Shown here piece after piece: positions 1-12,733 of a stretch of DNA of 64,000 nucleotides. This DNA comes from Toxonevra muliebris (Eukaryota; Arthropoda; Insecta; Diptera; Pallopteridae): contig OY829329.1 of assembly GCA_963691655.1 (NCBI GenBank), positions 7,578,708 to 7,642,707 of the forward strand, given 5' to 3'. Every line of letters starts with the position of its first letter. The first letter of the stretch is position 1. Made by a program: the position numbers and the translations under genes. The notes under the pieces were generated by a model. It saw nothing but the letters and a program-made list of their open reading frames with translations. It ran no database searches and was not told the DNA's origin.

Positions 1-2122
1 ATTAATACTGATGCTATTACCTTTATCTTTACTGTTGCTGATGAGGAGAAACCAAGTCCAGGACACGGAACATTAATAGTCATAGAGCCTCGTGATGGTA
101 TCGATTTCTTAGGAGATCCTTACGACTGGGGCATCGGCATTGATACATACGATGAAAACGTTCTAAGTGTATTGATTAAACCTTCGGTTACTTGCCCAGT
201 TACAGAATGGAAACTTGATATTGATACGAAACTACTGAGTGATGGTTCGAAAAGTTTTTCTATCGCTGTACCGATATATATACTTTTTAATCCATGGTGC
301 AGTGATGATCAAGTATATATGGAGGATCGGGATGAGCGAAAAGAGTATGTAATGCACGATACAACATTAATTTGGCGTGGGTCTTATAATCGTATGCGTC
401 CCTCTGTCTGGAAATTGGGCCAATTTGAACGTCATGTTTTGGAATGCTCACTTAAACTAGTTGGTACAGTCGGAAGAGTATCCGCTGCATATCGTGGAGA
501 TCCTGTTCGCGTTTCACGTGCTCTTTCTGCTGCTGTTAACTCAGTGGATGATGATGGTGTTATACTTGGTAATTGGAGTGAAGATTTCTCAGGAGGTACT
601 GCTCCGACAAAATGGTTAGGTTCAACAGAAATTTTGCAACAGTTTTATAAAACACAGAGACCGGTCAAATTTGGCCAATGCTGGAACTTCTCTGGGGTCT
701 TAACAACAATTGCACGGTCCCTCGGTATTCCTTCGCGAATTGTTACATGCTATTCGGCCGCGCACGATACACAAGCTTCACTTACTGTTGATGTTTTCAT
801 TGACAATAACAATAAGAAAATGGATGCAGAAACATCGGATTCCATTTGGAATTATCATGTTTGGAATGAAGTTTGGATGGATCGTCCAGATTTGGGTATT
901 GGTCCTCATGGCTCATATGCTGGATGGCAAGTGGTTGATGCTACGCCTCAAGAGGCCTCTGATAATATGTATCGTGTTGGTCCAGCTTCCGTCATTGCAG
1001 TGAAAAATGGCGAAATATTGCGACCATTTGATTGTGGTTTTGTTTACTCTGAAGTAAATGCTGATAAGATTTACTGGCGTTATAATGGACCATATCAACC
1101 TATTAAACTGTTGCGAAAGGACACATTAGCTATTGGGCATTTGATAAGCACAAAGGCTGTACTGAAATGGGACCGTGAGGATATAACTGATACGTATAAG
1201 TATGAGGAAAAAACAGAAGAGGAACGTAATACCATGTTAAAGGCACTAAAACAATCTCACCATGCATTCAGTCGATATTACTTAAATGATAGTTTTAATG
1301 AAGTTGAGTTTGATATGGCTTTAAAAGATGACATTAAAATTGGTGAAACATTTTCAGTCGTTGTTCAAATAACTAACAAATCTAAAGAAAAGTTACACAC
1401 TGCTTCTGGACAGCTAAACTGTGACGCTGTATTGTATACAGGTATTAATGGTGAGGAGGTTAAGTCAATAGGGTTTGAAGTTGAAGTTCAACCAAATTCA
1501 ACGGAGCATGTTCGGATGGAAGTGATATTTGATGAGTACTTTACAAAGTTGACATCACAGGTAACTTAAATGTTTTGTCCCATATGCTAAAATTTATTTA
1601 TTTGACTTTTTAAGGCTTCCTTCAACATTTCCTGTTCGGCTAAAGTCACAGGTACTGATTATGAGTACTATGCTCAAGATGACTTCCGGGTACGAAAACC
1701 TGATATTAAATTCCATTTCCAAGGAAAAATAATCTCACAAGAACCTGTTGATGTTATTTTAAGACTCACTAATCCTTTGCCCATACCTTTGAAAAAGGGC
1801 ATATTTTACGTTGAAGGACCTGGCATTGAAAAACCTTTAAGGTTTAAGGTAAATATTATTTTAATGACATTACTCTTTGGGTATTTGAATAAATATTCCT
1901 CAGATATCTGAAATACCTATTGGTGGCACTGCTGCATCAACCTTCAAATATGTGCCACCTTATGCGGGTCGCGGTACTATGCTTGCCAAATTCTCCTCAA
2001 AAGAGCTCGATGATGTTGATGGTTATCTACATTATGAAATTGAACCAAAGCCAGAAGATGTTATAAGCAGTAGCCCTCCAAGGAACAATGATATCATACG
2101 TCTGTCGAATATTATATTATAA
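1..2122 (+). CDS. Tg: Transglutaminase, 3' part (protein-glutamine gamma-glutamyltransferase)
   Basis: The frame is open from base 1, so the gene starts left of the window. Exons read as 1-1560, 1615-1848 and 1904-2122 (stop TAA), all phase 0 with GT-AG introns of 54 and 55 bp, giving 670 visible residues. Animal transglutaminases are about 700-770 residues, so roughly 100 N-terminal residues are missing. The catalytic triad is intact: Cys in FGQCWNF (base 679), His in NYHVWNEVW (base 856) and Asp in QVVDATPQ (base 937). The NPWC motif of the core domain lies at about base 287. The last two exons encode the C-terminal beta-barrel domains. The family makes Ca2+-dependent gamma-glutamyl-epsilon-lysine crosslinks; in flies this serves haemolymph clotting, cuticle and gut barrier formation. 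The single Drosophila gene is Tg. Identity is strong; the symbol rests on orthology. Confidence 0.93.
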
Positions 2123-2126
2123 TAAA
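2121..2126 (+). terminator. Candidate poly(A) signal of the transglutaminase gene
   Basis: An AATAAA overlaps the stop codon region, and a second AATAAA lies at 2193-2198, 70 bp further on. The second is the likelier functional signal because it leaves room for a short 3' UTR. Confidence 0.4.
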
Positions 2127-2518
2127 AATTAATTTTTGTTTTCGCAACGTTAGTTGGTGGAAGTATAATTTAAGTGTTAAATTTATATGTGAAATAAATA
2201 TTTTGGCGTAAATTTTTTATTTTTGTAATGACTTTTTAATATTTTTTTTTTTTGTTAAATAAGAAGTTTGAAAAAATAAGTCTATAACTCAGAGAGAAGA
2301 ATCTAGAGGTTCCACGGTTTGCACCTAGGGAATCTAAAATTTCGTTTCCCATCAATACAGATTAAATAATAGCAATACAATTTTCATTGCCACCAACCCG
2401 CATTTTCGGATTGAATAATATTTGATATTTTATATAATAAGAATATGCACTTATATATAAATATTTAATTTAGAAATATGGTAAATGTGTATATGTAAGT
2501 AAATATGTGTATATATAT
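2123..2518. other. Tail-to-tail spacer between transglutaminase and lipase genes
   Basis: These 396 bp lie between two convergent stop codons and are AT-rich without a coding frame. They hold plus-strand AATAAA at 2193-2198 and its minus-strand counterpart (TTTATT on the plus strand) at 2216-2221, so the two 3' UTRs probably end within about 25 bp of each other or overlap. Nothing else is evident. Confidence 0.6.
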
Positions 2519-5440
2519 TTAAAGTTCCATGCCTAAGGCAAAGCTTGGCTTATTCGCGGTCTTCAGGTAATAAATACCACGAGCATCCATGGGAACAGGA
2601 TCACCCATTAAAATCTTGGAGCCAGTACAATTTTTTCCTTTTACATCATTAAGAGAATTGCATAGAGTACCATAAAATCCTTTATCACTATTTACCGACT
2701 CTGCGTAGTATTCGTACGAGCGTCCATGACTGCAACCAGCTGAAAAGGGTAAGATAGTAAGATATAATAGGTAAGATATATATTATCATTTCATTTACGT
2801 ACTAAAAATCTGGCTAATTTCGCTGCAACCTGGCTGAGGTGCCCCACCACCATTTGGATAGAAATCCACGAAACCTATAGGGTTTCGAAACCCTAAAACT
2901 CCAGCACAACTATGTATAACATCGACAAAATCACCATCTGTTGCATCTAAATGATTCTCTGGTCCTATACAATCCTCAAAGGCTGGGCGAGCAGGGTCCA
3001 AACCTTTTTGCAAATAAATAATTTAAACAGCTTTTTTAATAAAATTAAATGTTTTTCACAGATCCGAACTCACCTGTAATTCTACCAACTCTATACTTAG
3101 TGTAAGAACCCGCATATCCCATTATATGTGCTCCCAAACTGTGACCAATCAAATGTATCCGATTGGAATCGGCGTTTTTTTCTTCTACAAGTAAATCAAT
3201 AAGTTTGGCAACAGCTCTACCTACTTGCACGGTATAACGTGCAGGTTTTAAATAATAAATATTATCCGCTTGATCTCTCCAGTTTATTGCTGATAAGGTT
3301 ATAAATAAATAATATGGTTATAAATAAAGAAGTAAATGGAATATCTTCATACCAAATACGTTAACTTTTCCACGTTGTGCATAGGCTCCTCGTATAGATT
3401 GTATAGAATTACTTTGCGTACTTGATTTCCAACCATGCACTAAAATTTTTGTGTCCAAGTCAGGATTAAATTTCTCTATCATTTCTTCCCATGTATCGCG
3501 TTTGCGTCGCTTACGAAATATATAATCATCAGTTATCCAGTAATATGATATTTTTGGGCTTTGAAAGGAGTCTTCACTAAAGTAATAATCACAATTTAAG
3601 TTTTTAGTTTTCTAGAATCGTGCCAAACACATTCTTACACTACGTTCACATTGACCCCGATCATTAATTAAAAATGGGCCATTCAGTCATTACTTTCGCG
3701 TCAATAACATAAAAAATCTTTTAGATATTTTGTTTATTTTTGCAGTTTAGATAATTAGCTACTAAAATTAAACTAAATTTATTGACAGTGTGTTGAAAGT
3801 TGCATTAAAGTCAATTTTTCACTCTTTTGTGCACACAAGGGTGAATCAAAATTACAATGGATTTTTGAGAAGATGTGTTAAATACATGAACTTATTTCTT
3901 TACATTGGAATCGTCATCATTCGAAATATTGAAGTACCGTCTAATGTCCGTTAGCGTTAATTTTTCAGAAAAATGGTTGACAGAAATGAATTCTCTAGCT
4001 CGGAAAACTCCGGCAAAATTAGTCGATCCACAGATTTTTAAGCAATCAATATGTAAGATCAATATTTCAGAATTTTTTCGATAATATTTCTATTGGTAAT
4101 TTATCAAAAAGTTTTCAAAAACATTTCAGTTATCACATTCGTTGCTTATTCTACAAATTTTAGGATTGAAGATGGTCGTAACCCCATATGCACTACCTTC
4201 GGAATGGTTTTGTGTGGTACGAGTATATTGCATCTAAAAAGGTCATTCAAGCGTAGGAACTAGGCCAAGCTGACAAGCTAGAGCTTGAATATTTAAGATA
4301 CGTTATTTTATTTCAATGTAAACATGGTATTATAACCAAATTGGTATTATAATTTATGCTTACCTGCTATAGTATTCGAACTGAACAAAATCTGGTACTC
4401 CATTTCTGTTGCCATTATCAGGTGGTGGTTCAATCAAATAGGCCACTTCTGGATTACCATCTCCATCAGGCATATAAATCCAAGTTTTGTTATAGTCCTC
4501 TTCGGTTAGATCAACTTGAGCGCGTATACCAACTATTTTAAAAATCTCAAATTTATTATTACACACATTGATATATAAATTTATTCAATTACAAAATAAC
4601 AGAACTGGACGAACAATTTGAACTATGGCTGCTATGCCGGCTATGAGCCATTGAATTAGTAAAAACCCATTTGATATCTCATTGCGACAAGGATTTATAA
4701 TGTTGCAAATGCAAGCTAAAGAATTAGACATTCTTCTTACTATTTTACAATTTTTTTTTTAACTTTCAAATTGGAGAAATTTGCATTACTACTGAGCTTG
4801 AAAGTTTAAAAACTACTGAAATGCATAAAATGCATTGAGCTGAAGATATAAAAGCTGAAAATTAATGGTTGTGTATCTCTTTTGAACATCATAATTCTGT
4901 TTACAACATTTAACAAAGTTTATAGTGTTAAGATTTTGGGTAAGATTTTGGGCAGTGCGAATAATCCTTGGAACATGATAAATGATGCCTCATTTTAATT
5001 CAGTATATTGTATTTACACAACAAGAAACTGGTTTGCAATAGTATTTAACCGATGAGTAATTAATTATTCTTTCATGTTTAAATGTGTTTCTGAGTAAGA
5101 TATTACTACATCATTTTAATTGTTATTATTATTACCGTGTCCCTTCAACAGATGTACAGACATACCCAATAGGAAATAAACTGCTTTGGAAGCGTTTTAT
5201 AAGCGTTTATTTGCTGGAGTATAATCTCAATATGTTATTACATTGTGACCTGCCACATTTAAAATAGATTCTAGTTCGACTGGAGCTTTAAATGAGGTGC
5301 AATTACATAAAAATGTTCAATTTGTAATTTTTGATAATCACACTGGTATATCAGTATTTATAACGGTCCAATAAACATAGAATTGATAACTTACCCACCA
5401 AAATTAAGAATATTGAAAAAACTTTAATTAAACACTTCAT
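2519..5440 (-). CDS. Secreted lipase / phospholipase A1-like protein (pancreatic-lipase family)
   Basis: Six exons, 5' to 3' on the minus strand: 5440-5395, 4532-4364, 3576-3353, 3289-3074, 3003-2803 and 2739-2519. All phases agree and give 358 residues. The first exon encodes M-K-C-L-I-K then a hydrophobic run, a signal peptide. ILVHGW (about residue 112) contributes to the oxyanion hole. The catalytic Ser197 is in IGHSLGAH, Asp221 in GLDPARPAF and His290 in CSHGRSYEY; the Ser-Asp spacing of 24 matches vertebrate pancreatic lipase. The loop between the two cysteines before the histidine is short, as in phospholipase A1-type and insect vitellogenic or midgut enzymes rather than true triacylglycerol lipases. 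It is likely an extracellular esterase of dietary or membrane lipid; the substrate cannot be read from sequence. A 787-bp intron follows exon 2. I cannot name the exact Drosophila paralogue. Confidence 0.9.
3577..4363 (-). other. Second intron of the lipase gene
   Basis: A 787-bp intron, longer than the other four small introns here (63-69 bp) and similar in size to the first. It is AT-rich and holds no recognisable exon, RNA gene or terminal repeat. Confidence 0.6.
4533..5394 (-). other. First intron of the lipase gene
   Basis: 862 bp separating the signal-peptide exon from the mature-protein exons. Donor GTAAGT and an acceptor ending in AAAATAG are visible. I see no conserved gene or repeat inside. 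Confidence 0.6.
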
Positions 5441-7763
5441 ACTTTTTTTGAACTTCTTTATTAGAGTTAATGAACACAAAATTTTAACTGGCATACATTT
5501 ACACTAATAACTTGTTTATATAGTTGATATCTATTAAATGAACAAGGTTTTTATTGTAAGATATTTCTTTAACTGCAATAAGTTAACTACTAACCAATTT
5601 CTGCAAACGTCAATCAACGCTGTTAAAATGTTTTAAGTTTTTTAATTCAACAAAATAATTTCCTAATGTATGTGTTATAGTAAAATGGAAGTTATCGCAC
5701 AAACATTTTTATTTCAAGTTTCTATTACATACTTGCATATTAATTTTAAACTTTGGTTGTTATCGCTCTGTGAGCCCCAACTGTTAATCAGGTTGAATAT
5801 GGTATATTTAAGTATTAAGCGAACCATAGTTTCAATTAAATTAAGACGTAGCATAATGCTTCGATCCCATACAAAGGCTGAACAAAATTCGAAATATAAT
5901 TTAATTTTAAGGTCATTAATTTTAAAAAATTTTACCAGTTTTCTGTAAACTTTATACTTTCACTATAAATTAGATGTAAAAAGTAAATTTATACGATATT
6001 TGACAGGACATTACAGCAAAATACACGATTTTATGTCAAATGTTTTTCAATTTGTTGAATGAATTGATTTTTTTTGTATTATAAGTTACATATTATAAAA
6101 AATATATGGTAAATTTCAATTTCTTAAGAGAGACCTAAACGTTTTTCAATTTGGCCAAATTTTTTTTGGTCTATATGGGTCTATAGAGACAACTTTTTAT
6201 CGACTTGAATTTCCAAAAACAAAGTTTTTTTTTATATACCCTATTATTCATTACATTCTAATTATAATTAAAGTGGCTGTTTATATTGGCGCAAGTATGA
6301 ACGTTTGTCAGGCGCGTTTCTTCCTCTTTCTTACTACCTTTTTTTTTATACCTCTCTCTTTTAGACAGCCTTATTTCACGAGCATAAGAAAAGTGACGGA
6401 AAAATGTCAAAATTCCAAGTCCATCGTTTCTTTTTGTTAAAAAAAACTCGTTCTAATTAAGCGCAAGTGAAAATGACAGCTCTACCTACGACGTTCATCC
6501 TGACGCCCGTGTGAGCAGCCTCCAATAGGTTTCAACGTTACGGTACTTTACAATATGGTGAGATTACATAATAAAACTTAAATGCTGTGGTATGATAGTG
6601 CTAAAGCATAAATGCGATACACACCAGCTATCAAATAAATTTGAATAAAAAACTTTCTATCTGGAGCTTCGGAAAATTGAATATTCCTCGCATTCAAAAT
6701 GAGTTTAAGAGCAGTCACTGTCTATTAGCTGTTTTTCTTTACATTTTCGTCGTAATAACTTTGATATATTTTGTTTATTGTCATTGGGGGAAAAACTTTA
6801 TCTCACACTAAACTTATTGCAGGTTCAATTACCTTAAGCGGCACCAGCGTGATCTCATTTTAAGTCTCATTTTAGCCCCCTCATAATTTGATTCTGTTAG
6901 GTGTACTTCATGGTTTTTGATTGCCAAACATTTGAAATTTAGTGCTCATGTTTTGTCTTTGAAGTCAAGCCAAAAATCTTTGTGCAAAAATTGATCATCA
7001 AATCTGTTTGCATTATTTTAATAAAAAAATCTATAATTTATTGGTAAGTGGAAATATTGCTTTTCAAGTATGTTTTCAAAAGATAGGAAAATATAAAAAT
7101 ATGAAAATTGAGGGAAAAGTCTTAACCCATTTTTGCCTTCAGCTTCAGAAGTTTAATGTTTCAACCTTCAATAACGAACAAACAAGGGTATGCAGAGGTG
7201 TGAAACTTTTTTTAATTTATTGTAGAAGTTGTAGTTAATCATAATCGATCAAAAATATGTACTGAAAGGTCAAACAAAAAACGTATTGTTCGGAAATTAC
7301 AGAATAAATGTAAAAAGAGTATTTTCGTATATTCGGAACAAATATAGAAACGCACTTGTAATGTACCACTCTGTATTTTCTTCTGAAAAATTTATTGAAG
7401 GGTTGCATTCCAACGAAAAATCGAATCTCCTAGATCTTCGAAATTCTTGTGAATTTTCTGAAGTGATTTATATTTTATTGTATTTACATAATAAGTATAT
7501 GATCAAGAAGCAAAGAGAAGTAAGGTTTAGATTTCTTATTAAAAATCTAAAGCCATAATGCTTTCGTACTATTTTAAGAAATGCTACTTAATTTTATCAA
7601 CTCTGAGTTTTACGAGCCTGTTGGAAAAATTTGACAAAAAAGCATAAAAAATATTTTGCTGGTGTAATTTCTTAATTTTGTCTGAAAGTATACATAATTA
7701 AAAACAATTTTAAGTTTTAATACTTAGTATTGCAGATTTGTTGTTGAAAATTTAGAATCAAGA
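5441..7763. other. Divergent intergenic region between lipase and zinc-finger genes
   Basis: 2.3 kb between two divergent start codons. It must contain both promoters, but I see no clear TATA box or initiator. Open frames here are short, AT-biased and match nothing. The only structured part is a repeat-like stretch at about 6297-6370, listed separately. Confidence 0.5.
6297..6370. repeat. Degenerate relative of the hairpin element at 35.2 kb
   Basis: This stretch shares blocks, in the same order, with the hairpin element at 35171-35283: ATGAACG near the start, then CTTTCTTACTACCT, a T-rich run, and TTTAGACAG near the end. The second arm is not clearly kept. It is probably an old copy of the same miniature element. 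Confidence 0.4.
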
Positions 7764-9852
7764 ATGGTTGAAATAGACTCTGCGACATTAAAATCAACAC
7801 CGACTGCTTCAGAAGTAAAATTGTGCCGCTTGTGCTTGAAACATGATGAAAATACTTGTGATATTTTTGAAGGAGAATTGGGCGAGCAGGACGAGAAAGC
7901 GACAACAAATACAATTTCTCTAGCGCAACGATTAGCAGATTTATTCCAAATTAAGGTATATATTGGTTTGATGTTTGTATTGTGAGCATGTATGCATTTC
8001 AATATTTTTTTTTAATGTTTGTTGATGTACAAGTGCCGTTTGGTTGGCATATAATAGCCTCATATGTATGTAGGCACATTTGGACGCATCCATCGATTAT
8101 AAATGATTATTCTTTTTTCCTTTTTATAATTGATTGTCTAAAAAGTTTTAACTTTATATTTTCTGCTTGCAGTATGAAAAATCACCATCATTGCCGAGTA
8201 GCATCTGTAAGCGTTGCCTTAATATGGTTGAGAGTTTTAGCAGTTTCCGTGAAAATCTAAAAAACTGCGAGTCAGTACTACAGAAGTGGTTGGATTGCAA
8301 TCTGAAATGTAAAGCAGAGCCTTTGGAGGAATCAAGTCCAGGTCTGAATGGAAATCCGGGTATATTTGAGCCGGGAGTTGATTGTATTGTAACAGAAGTT
8401 GATCCTGATCAGGAATTCGAAAGCTCAGGGGATGATTTTTCAATGGAATCTGATTCGGATACTGAAGAAGCTTCAGCCGCACAAAAATCACTTATTTCGA
8501 CGGCAATTCCACAATACACAGAAAAAATGCAATTTATTACAGCTATGGAGCATTTACCTGCTTTGTCTGCAGATGTAGAGCATGCTTCCACGGCTACAGC
8601 GCAGGTTGATTCCATTGCAATTGAACCGAAAAACACCTATTTATGCCAATATTGTGACATGGCATTTACCACACAATCTGACTGTAATGAACACGAATCT
8701 CGTCATGAAGTTGCCGCGCCATACGCCTGTAACTTTTGTTCACTGCATACCACAAGTCGGCCGAGTTTAATTTATCACATCAAGGAAGCGCACGATCCGG
8801 AACGCCCATATGTATGCGCCCTATGCAATAAAGGCTTTTGTCGCCGTTCCGACCTTAAAAAGCACACAATTGTGCACACAGGAGTGCGTCCCTTTACTTG
8901 CCCAGTTTGCGCAAAGAGCTTTTCGAGGAACACTAACCTCACAAAACACATGCGCATACATAGCAGTATTAAACCACATGTGTGCCAACGCTGTCCAAGA
9001 TCTTTCACCACATCTGCGGAGTTACTACGACATGCTCGCTCGCACATGGAAACAAAACCTTTTCAATGCGGTCGATGTTCAGCCTCATTTACTCGAAAAG
9101 ACAAGTTGCAATTGCATGAGCAATCACACTATCGTCGTGAGTCAGAATTCCTTATAAACCAATCGAAAACAGGCGTAATGAGCACTGTGGCACCCACCGG
9201 AATGGATGTCGTTATTGCTGATGGTCAAAGGGAAAATATCATTGTGCCGCTGAACCCTTACGGGGAGCATGAGTTGGTATCATCCTCTTTAGACGATCCA
9301 TATAGACATAGTATCCTAGCCGCTCAATTGCAACAGCGGCCTGCTATTTCCAAGCCCGCACCTCCACCAAAGCAGTCTCATTCACGACTCTTCACTTGCG
9401 ACATTTGCGCAAGGACATTCACTCGCGAACGTGATTTACAGCGCCATCAAGCTCTGCATCTTGACACACTGTTTACGTGTAAACAGTGCGGCACTGGATT
9501 CAGTCGTCGTGAGAAACTTTTACGTCATGAGCATGAGTTTCATGCTCCTCAATTCCCATGCAAAATTTGCCGAATGAAATTCTCGAAACCTGACGAACTA
9601 GAAATTCATTTGAAAATGCATGAATTACAACAAAATGTTGCAATGACAACACAAGCAGCTTTAAATGCCGCTTCAGGTAGCATTATGAGCACTGACACAA
9701 CACCATTGGCAACAGCCTCAACATCACAAGAAAAGCAGTTACCGCAATTACGCCCCTCCGCAGCTGATATGTCATTCTACAGTCAAATGCTACCAACTAT
9801 GAATCTTGGATTTTATAGTGAAACCCGATCCGAAGATCGTAATGGCATTTAG
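7764..9852 (+). CDS. ZAD-domain C2H2 zinc-finger protein (nine fingers), likely transcription factor
   Basis: Two exons, 7764-7955 and 8173-9852 (intron 217 bp, GTATAT...TTGCAG, phase 0), encode 623 residues. The N-terminus is a zinc-finger-associated domain: cysteines 21 and 24 (CRLC) and 76 and 79 (CKRC) fit the ZAD four-cysteine pattern, with the intron between the pairs. An acidic linker follows (around EFESSGDDFSMESDSDTEEA, residues 142-161). Six C2H2 fingers run from about residue 220 to 383 and three more from 471 to 548, some joined by TGEKP-like linkers such as HTGVRPF. ZAD proteins are a large insect family that dimerises through the ZAD and binds specific DNA in the nucleus. The Ser/Thr/Gln-rich tail has no known domain. 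I cannot name the orthologue. Confidence 0.93.
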
Positions 9853-9871
9853 GTATATATACGCAGATTAA

Positions 9872-9877
9872 AATAAA
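9872..9877 (+). terminator. Poly(A) signal of the zinc-finger gene
   Basis: AATAAA, 20 bp after the TAG stop codon. This implies a very short 3' UTR. Confidence 0.55.
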
Positions 9878-10365
9878 CACATGTATTTCTTTATTATTGA
9901 TTATATTTTCATAATTATTACTATGGAGCGTTCGTATTTGCACACTCTTGTGCGTGCAATATGAAAGTTATTTGTGTGAAAGTAAAATTTGAGTTTACAC
10001 AAATGCATGCCTTTTATATAGCAGCTATTATTATTTTTATTTTCCACTTGGAACACTCCTATCGTACATTTTTCGCACACAGCACAACTTAAAATGTACA
10101 GTTTAAAGAGCGAGAAGTATAGTGGCACTTTTTCATATACGCTTGTATAAAGCACTTGCAAATCAGAAAGTAAAAGGTTCTTCACCACAAAAGGATTGCG
10201 TTGCACATGTTTGCAAATACGAACCCTTCTATTATATAAGTTTTTTTTTTATAATAAATCCATTTTTTTTTAAATATACATTCCATTCATTTTGCCCATC
10301 GGTGTGGAATTTAGGTTCTTGTGGATGCAATGTTGCCAGAGCATTTAACTCAATTATTACGTCCC

Positions 10366-11767
10366 GCACTGGGGCCGCTCCATTTAAGTGAATGGTCAAA
10401 ATTCTAAAATTAGTTTTTTTCGACCAAACTCATGTGAGCTATACTTTTTAAGTAAATTTTAGATGATTTAACCTATTGATGGCCACGATTTAACCCATTT
10501 TTGACCAAAGTAACATAAACATATCACAATTTTACACTAAACTCATTTAAATACAATTTGTAAAGTAAATTTTAAATGATTTAACCCATTGGTGATCATT
10601 ATTTAACCCATTGGTGACCAAGGTAACACCAGTTTAACAAAATTTTGTATTTTGAAACTTTCCGTACAATTTAAAGGAAGCTTTCATAGTTAAACCTTTG
10701 TGCTACATGTAGGTATGTAACATTGGTCACTAATTGGTCTAGGATTTTTTTTTTTTTTAATAAAAGAGTTCAATTGAATAATACAATTTCGTTTAGTTTT
10801 ATTTTGGTATAGCCACAGTGTAATTTTTTTTAATACAAACTAAAAATTAAATATGAAATAATAGGTAATTAAAAAAAAACAAATTAAGAAAAATTCAATT
10901 TTTTAAGATGTAAAAGATAAAAAAATTATAATAATTGTACTACTAGAGCTCCTAACTGCTAATCAGCTTCTGGTTCTATATCAGATGTGCTTAAGCCTAG
11001 CTCCACTTCCAACATATCTAAAAAAAAGGGTCTTGTATTGTGGTAAAGCGGCAAGGTGCGCATGCAGCTTATTAGAGGGTCGGAGAAAATTAAAAATCGA
11101 TTGAAAATGTCTTCTAAATTTTTAAAGTTAACTTTAATAGCTTACTTTTTTATAAAAACTGGAAAAACCCATATACTTTTAATTGATTCTTAAACAGAAT
11201 CAAAAATTTTCTTTTTTAAAAAAAGGAGGCAATTTTTTTAAAACCATTTTATTTTCGAAGGGGCAAATTGATTGGGCTTTTATCTTCAGATTCTAATTAC
11301 CGAATGTTTGTATATTATTGCGGTATTAATACATCTCCAATCACTTTGCCCGATCGAAAAAAAATTGATGTTAAAAATTTACTTAAAAAAAATTTGAGAT
11401 AATTTCGAATTTTTGCAAATAAAACTTGAATTTTTCGCACGAAAAAAAAAAAAATTTGGTAACTATTTGCATACCCCACTCTAACAGAAACAAGAAGAAA
11501 TTTTGAGATAGCTTTAACGAAAACTTTGTAATAATAACACAAAATTCATATAACATTGATTAGTTTGATCATATTAAAAAAAAAAAAAATGGAAAAATTT
11601 TTCTAGTTTGACACTTCATATCTCCTATACTACAAAAGGTAAAAAGTTTAATTCTTTCCTATCGATGCACCAATTATTTATGAATACAACGACGTTTAAG
11701 TTTTTTTCTAAACCCATTTTTTGAAAATCGACTTTTGAAAACACTTATATGGAGCGGCCGCAGTGTG
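10366..11767. mobile_element. Non-autonomous DNA transposon with terminal inverted repeats (about 1.4 kb)
   Basis: The left end, GCACTGGGGCCGCTCCATTT, and the reverse complement of the right end, CACACTGCGGCCGCTCCATA, form an imperfect inverted repeat of about 25 bp ending in AAGTG. The 6-bp sequence CGTCCC flanks both sides exactly (10360-10365 and 11768-11773), as expected for a target-site duplication. No transposase frame remains inside. I cannot assign a superfamily; the end sequence and duplication length would fit several. Confidence 0.65.
10440..10635. repeat. Imperfect tandem duplication inside the 10.4-kb transposon
   Basis: A unit of about 115 bp occurs twice. Both copies contain GTAAATTTTA, GATGATTTAACC-like sequence, a repeated TTTAACCCATT and a final GACCAAAGTAAC or GACCAAGGTAAC. 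Within each unit the TTTAACCCATTGGTGACC-like core is itself doubled. It lies just inside the left end of the element, where transposase-binding repeats are often found. Confidence 0.5.
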
Positions 11768-12180
11768 CGTCCCACAGAGGGGTGAGTCTGGAATTTATGG
11801 GATGAAGTTAATAGGTTTGCTCACGTACAAAAATTTGGTAATAGTGTTCACGTACTCGGAAAAACTTTCAGCTAAAGAGAATGTGAGTAAGAAAAAAGTA
11901 GTTGAAAGTTTCTGAAAGTAAAATTTTTACTTTTATAAATTTTCAGCTGCCGAAAAAAAAGCACTGTCCAATATGAGAAGGTAAACAATAATTTTGCTGT
12001 GCCAAATTTGTTAAAGTGAATTTCTTTAAATTAATTAAGATAAATTATAAACAGCATAATTGAAAATTTTTTATAGTTTTCTGTTCACGTACTTTTTCTT
12101 ATAGTTTTCTCTTTGTGAAATTTTTTTTTCTCAATCTTTTTTTTTACTCTCCCTGAAAGTTTTTGATGGAAAATATTTTA

Positions 12181-12733
12181 GGTCCGTTTCCGTACTTTTT
12201 GGGTAAAATTTGGTAAACTGAGAGTAAACAAAAAATACTCTTTGCTATAGATAAAAATGCACGGGAATGCAAAAAAACACTTTTCTTCTTCTGAAGATTT
12301 TTCATAGCCATTTGCATTATTCAAAAATAGCAGAAGCTACTACATCATTAGAAGTTGAACAGACACTTGCGTCATTAATCTTTGGAGAATGTAGTTAACA
12401 ATTTACAAATATACAATTAATACATTTTAAAATGTCTTTTAAACTTTTTCCGCTTTAAATAAGTAACATTTATTTTTCCAAAAATTCTTTAATAATAAAT
12501 TTCAAACTTTTAATATATTTTCAAAAAAGCAAAACAGCTGATAAACACAAATATATGATTGTTTGACAGTTACCATTTTTACCCGAAGAAAAAGTGCGGG
12601 CTGTTTCGTACAAGAATAAGAAGAAAATAACGCTCTCATCTCCGCTCTCATTTGCAAGTTTTTTATGTACGGGAACGTCTTTGGGCTGTTTTGGGTAAAT
12701 TCGTGCACCCGCGGTAAAGTACGGAAGCGGACC
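12181..12733. mobile_element. Miniature inverted-repeat element, about 550 bp
   Basis: The left end GGTCCGTTTCCGTACTTT and the reverse complement of the right end, GGTCCGCTTCCGTACTTT, differ at one base in 18. No coding frame is inside. The flanking bases (TATTTTA and TGTTATTA) are only weakly alike, so the duplication is uncertain. Confidence 0.6.

Noticed and set aside
710..1003. A 97-residue open frame on the plus strand inside the transglutaminase
   Set aside because: It is in another frame of a well supported exon and has no family motif.
7286..7558. Two open frames upstream of the zinc-finger gene (7008-7238, 7286-7558)
   Set aside because: Their composition is that of AT-rich noncoding DNA, with no motif or splice support.
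8775..9047. Cysteine-containing open frame on the minus strand inside the zinc-finger array
   Set aside because: It mirrors the repetitive C2H2 codons and is not a separate gene.
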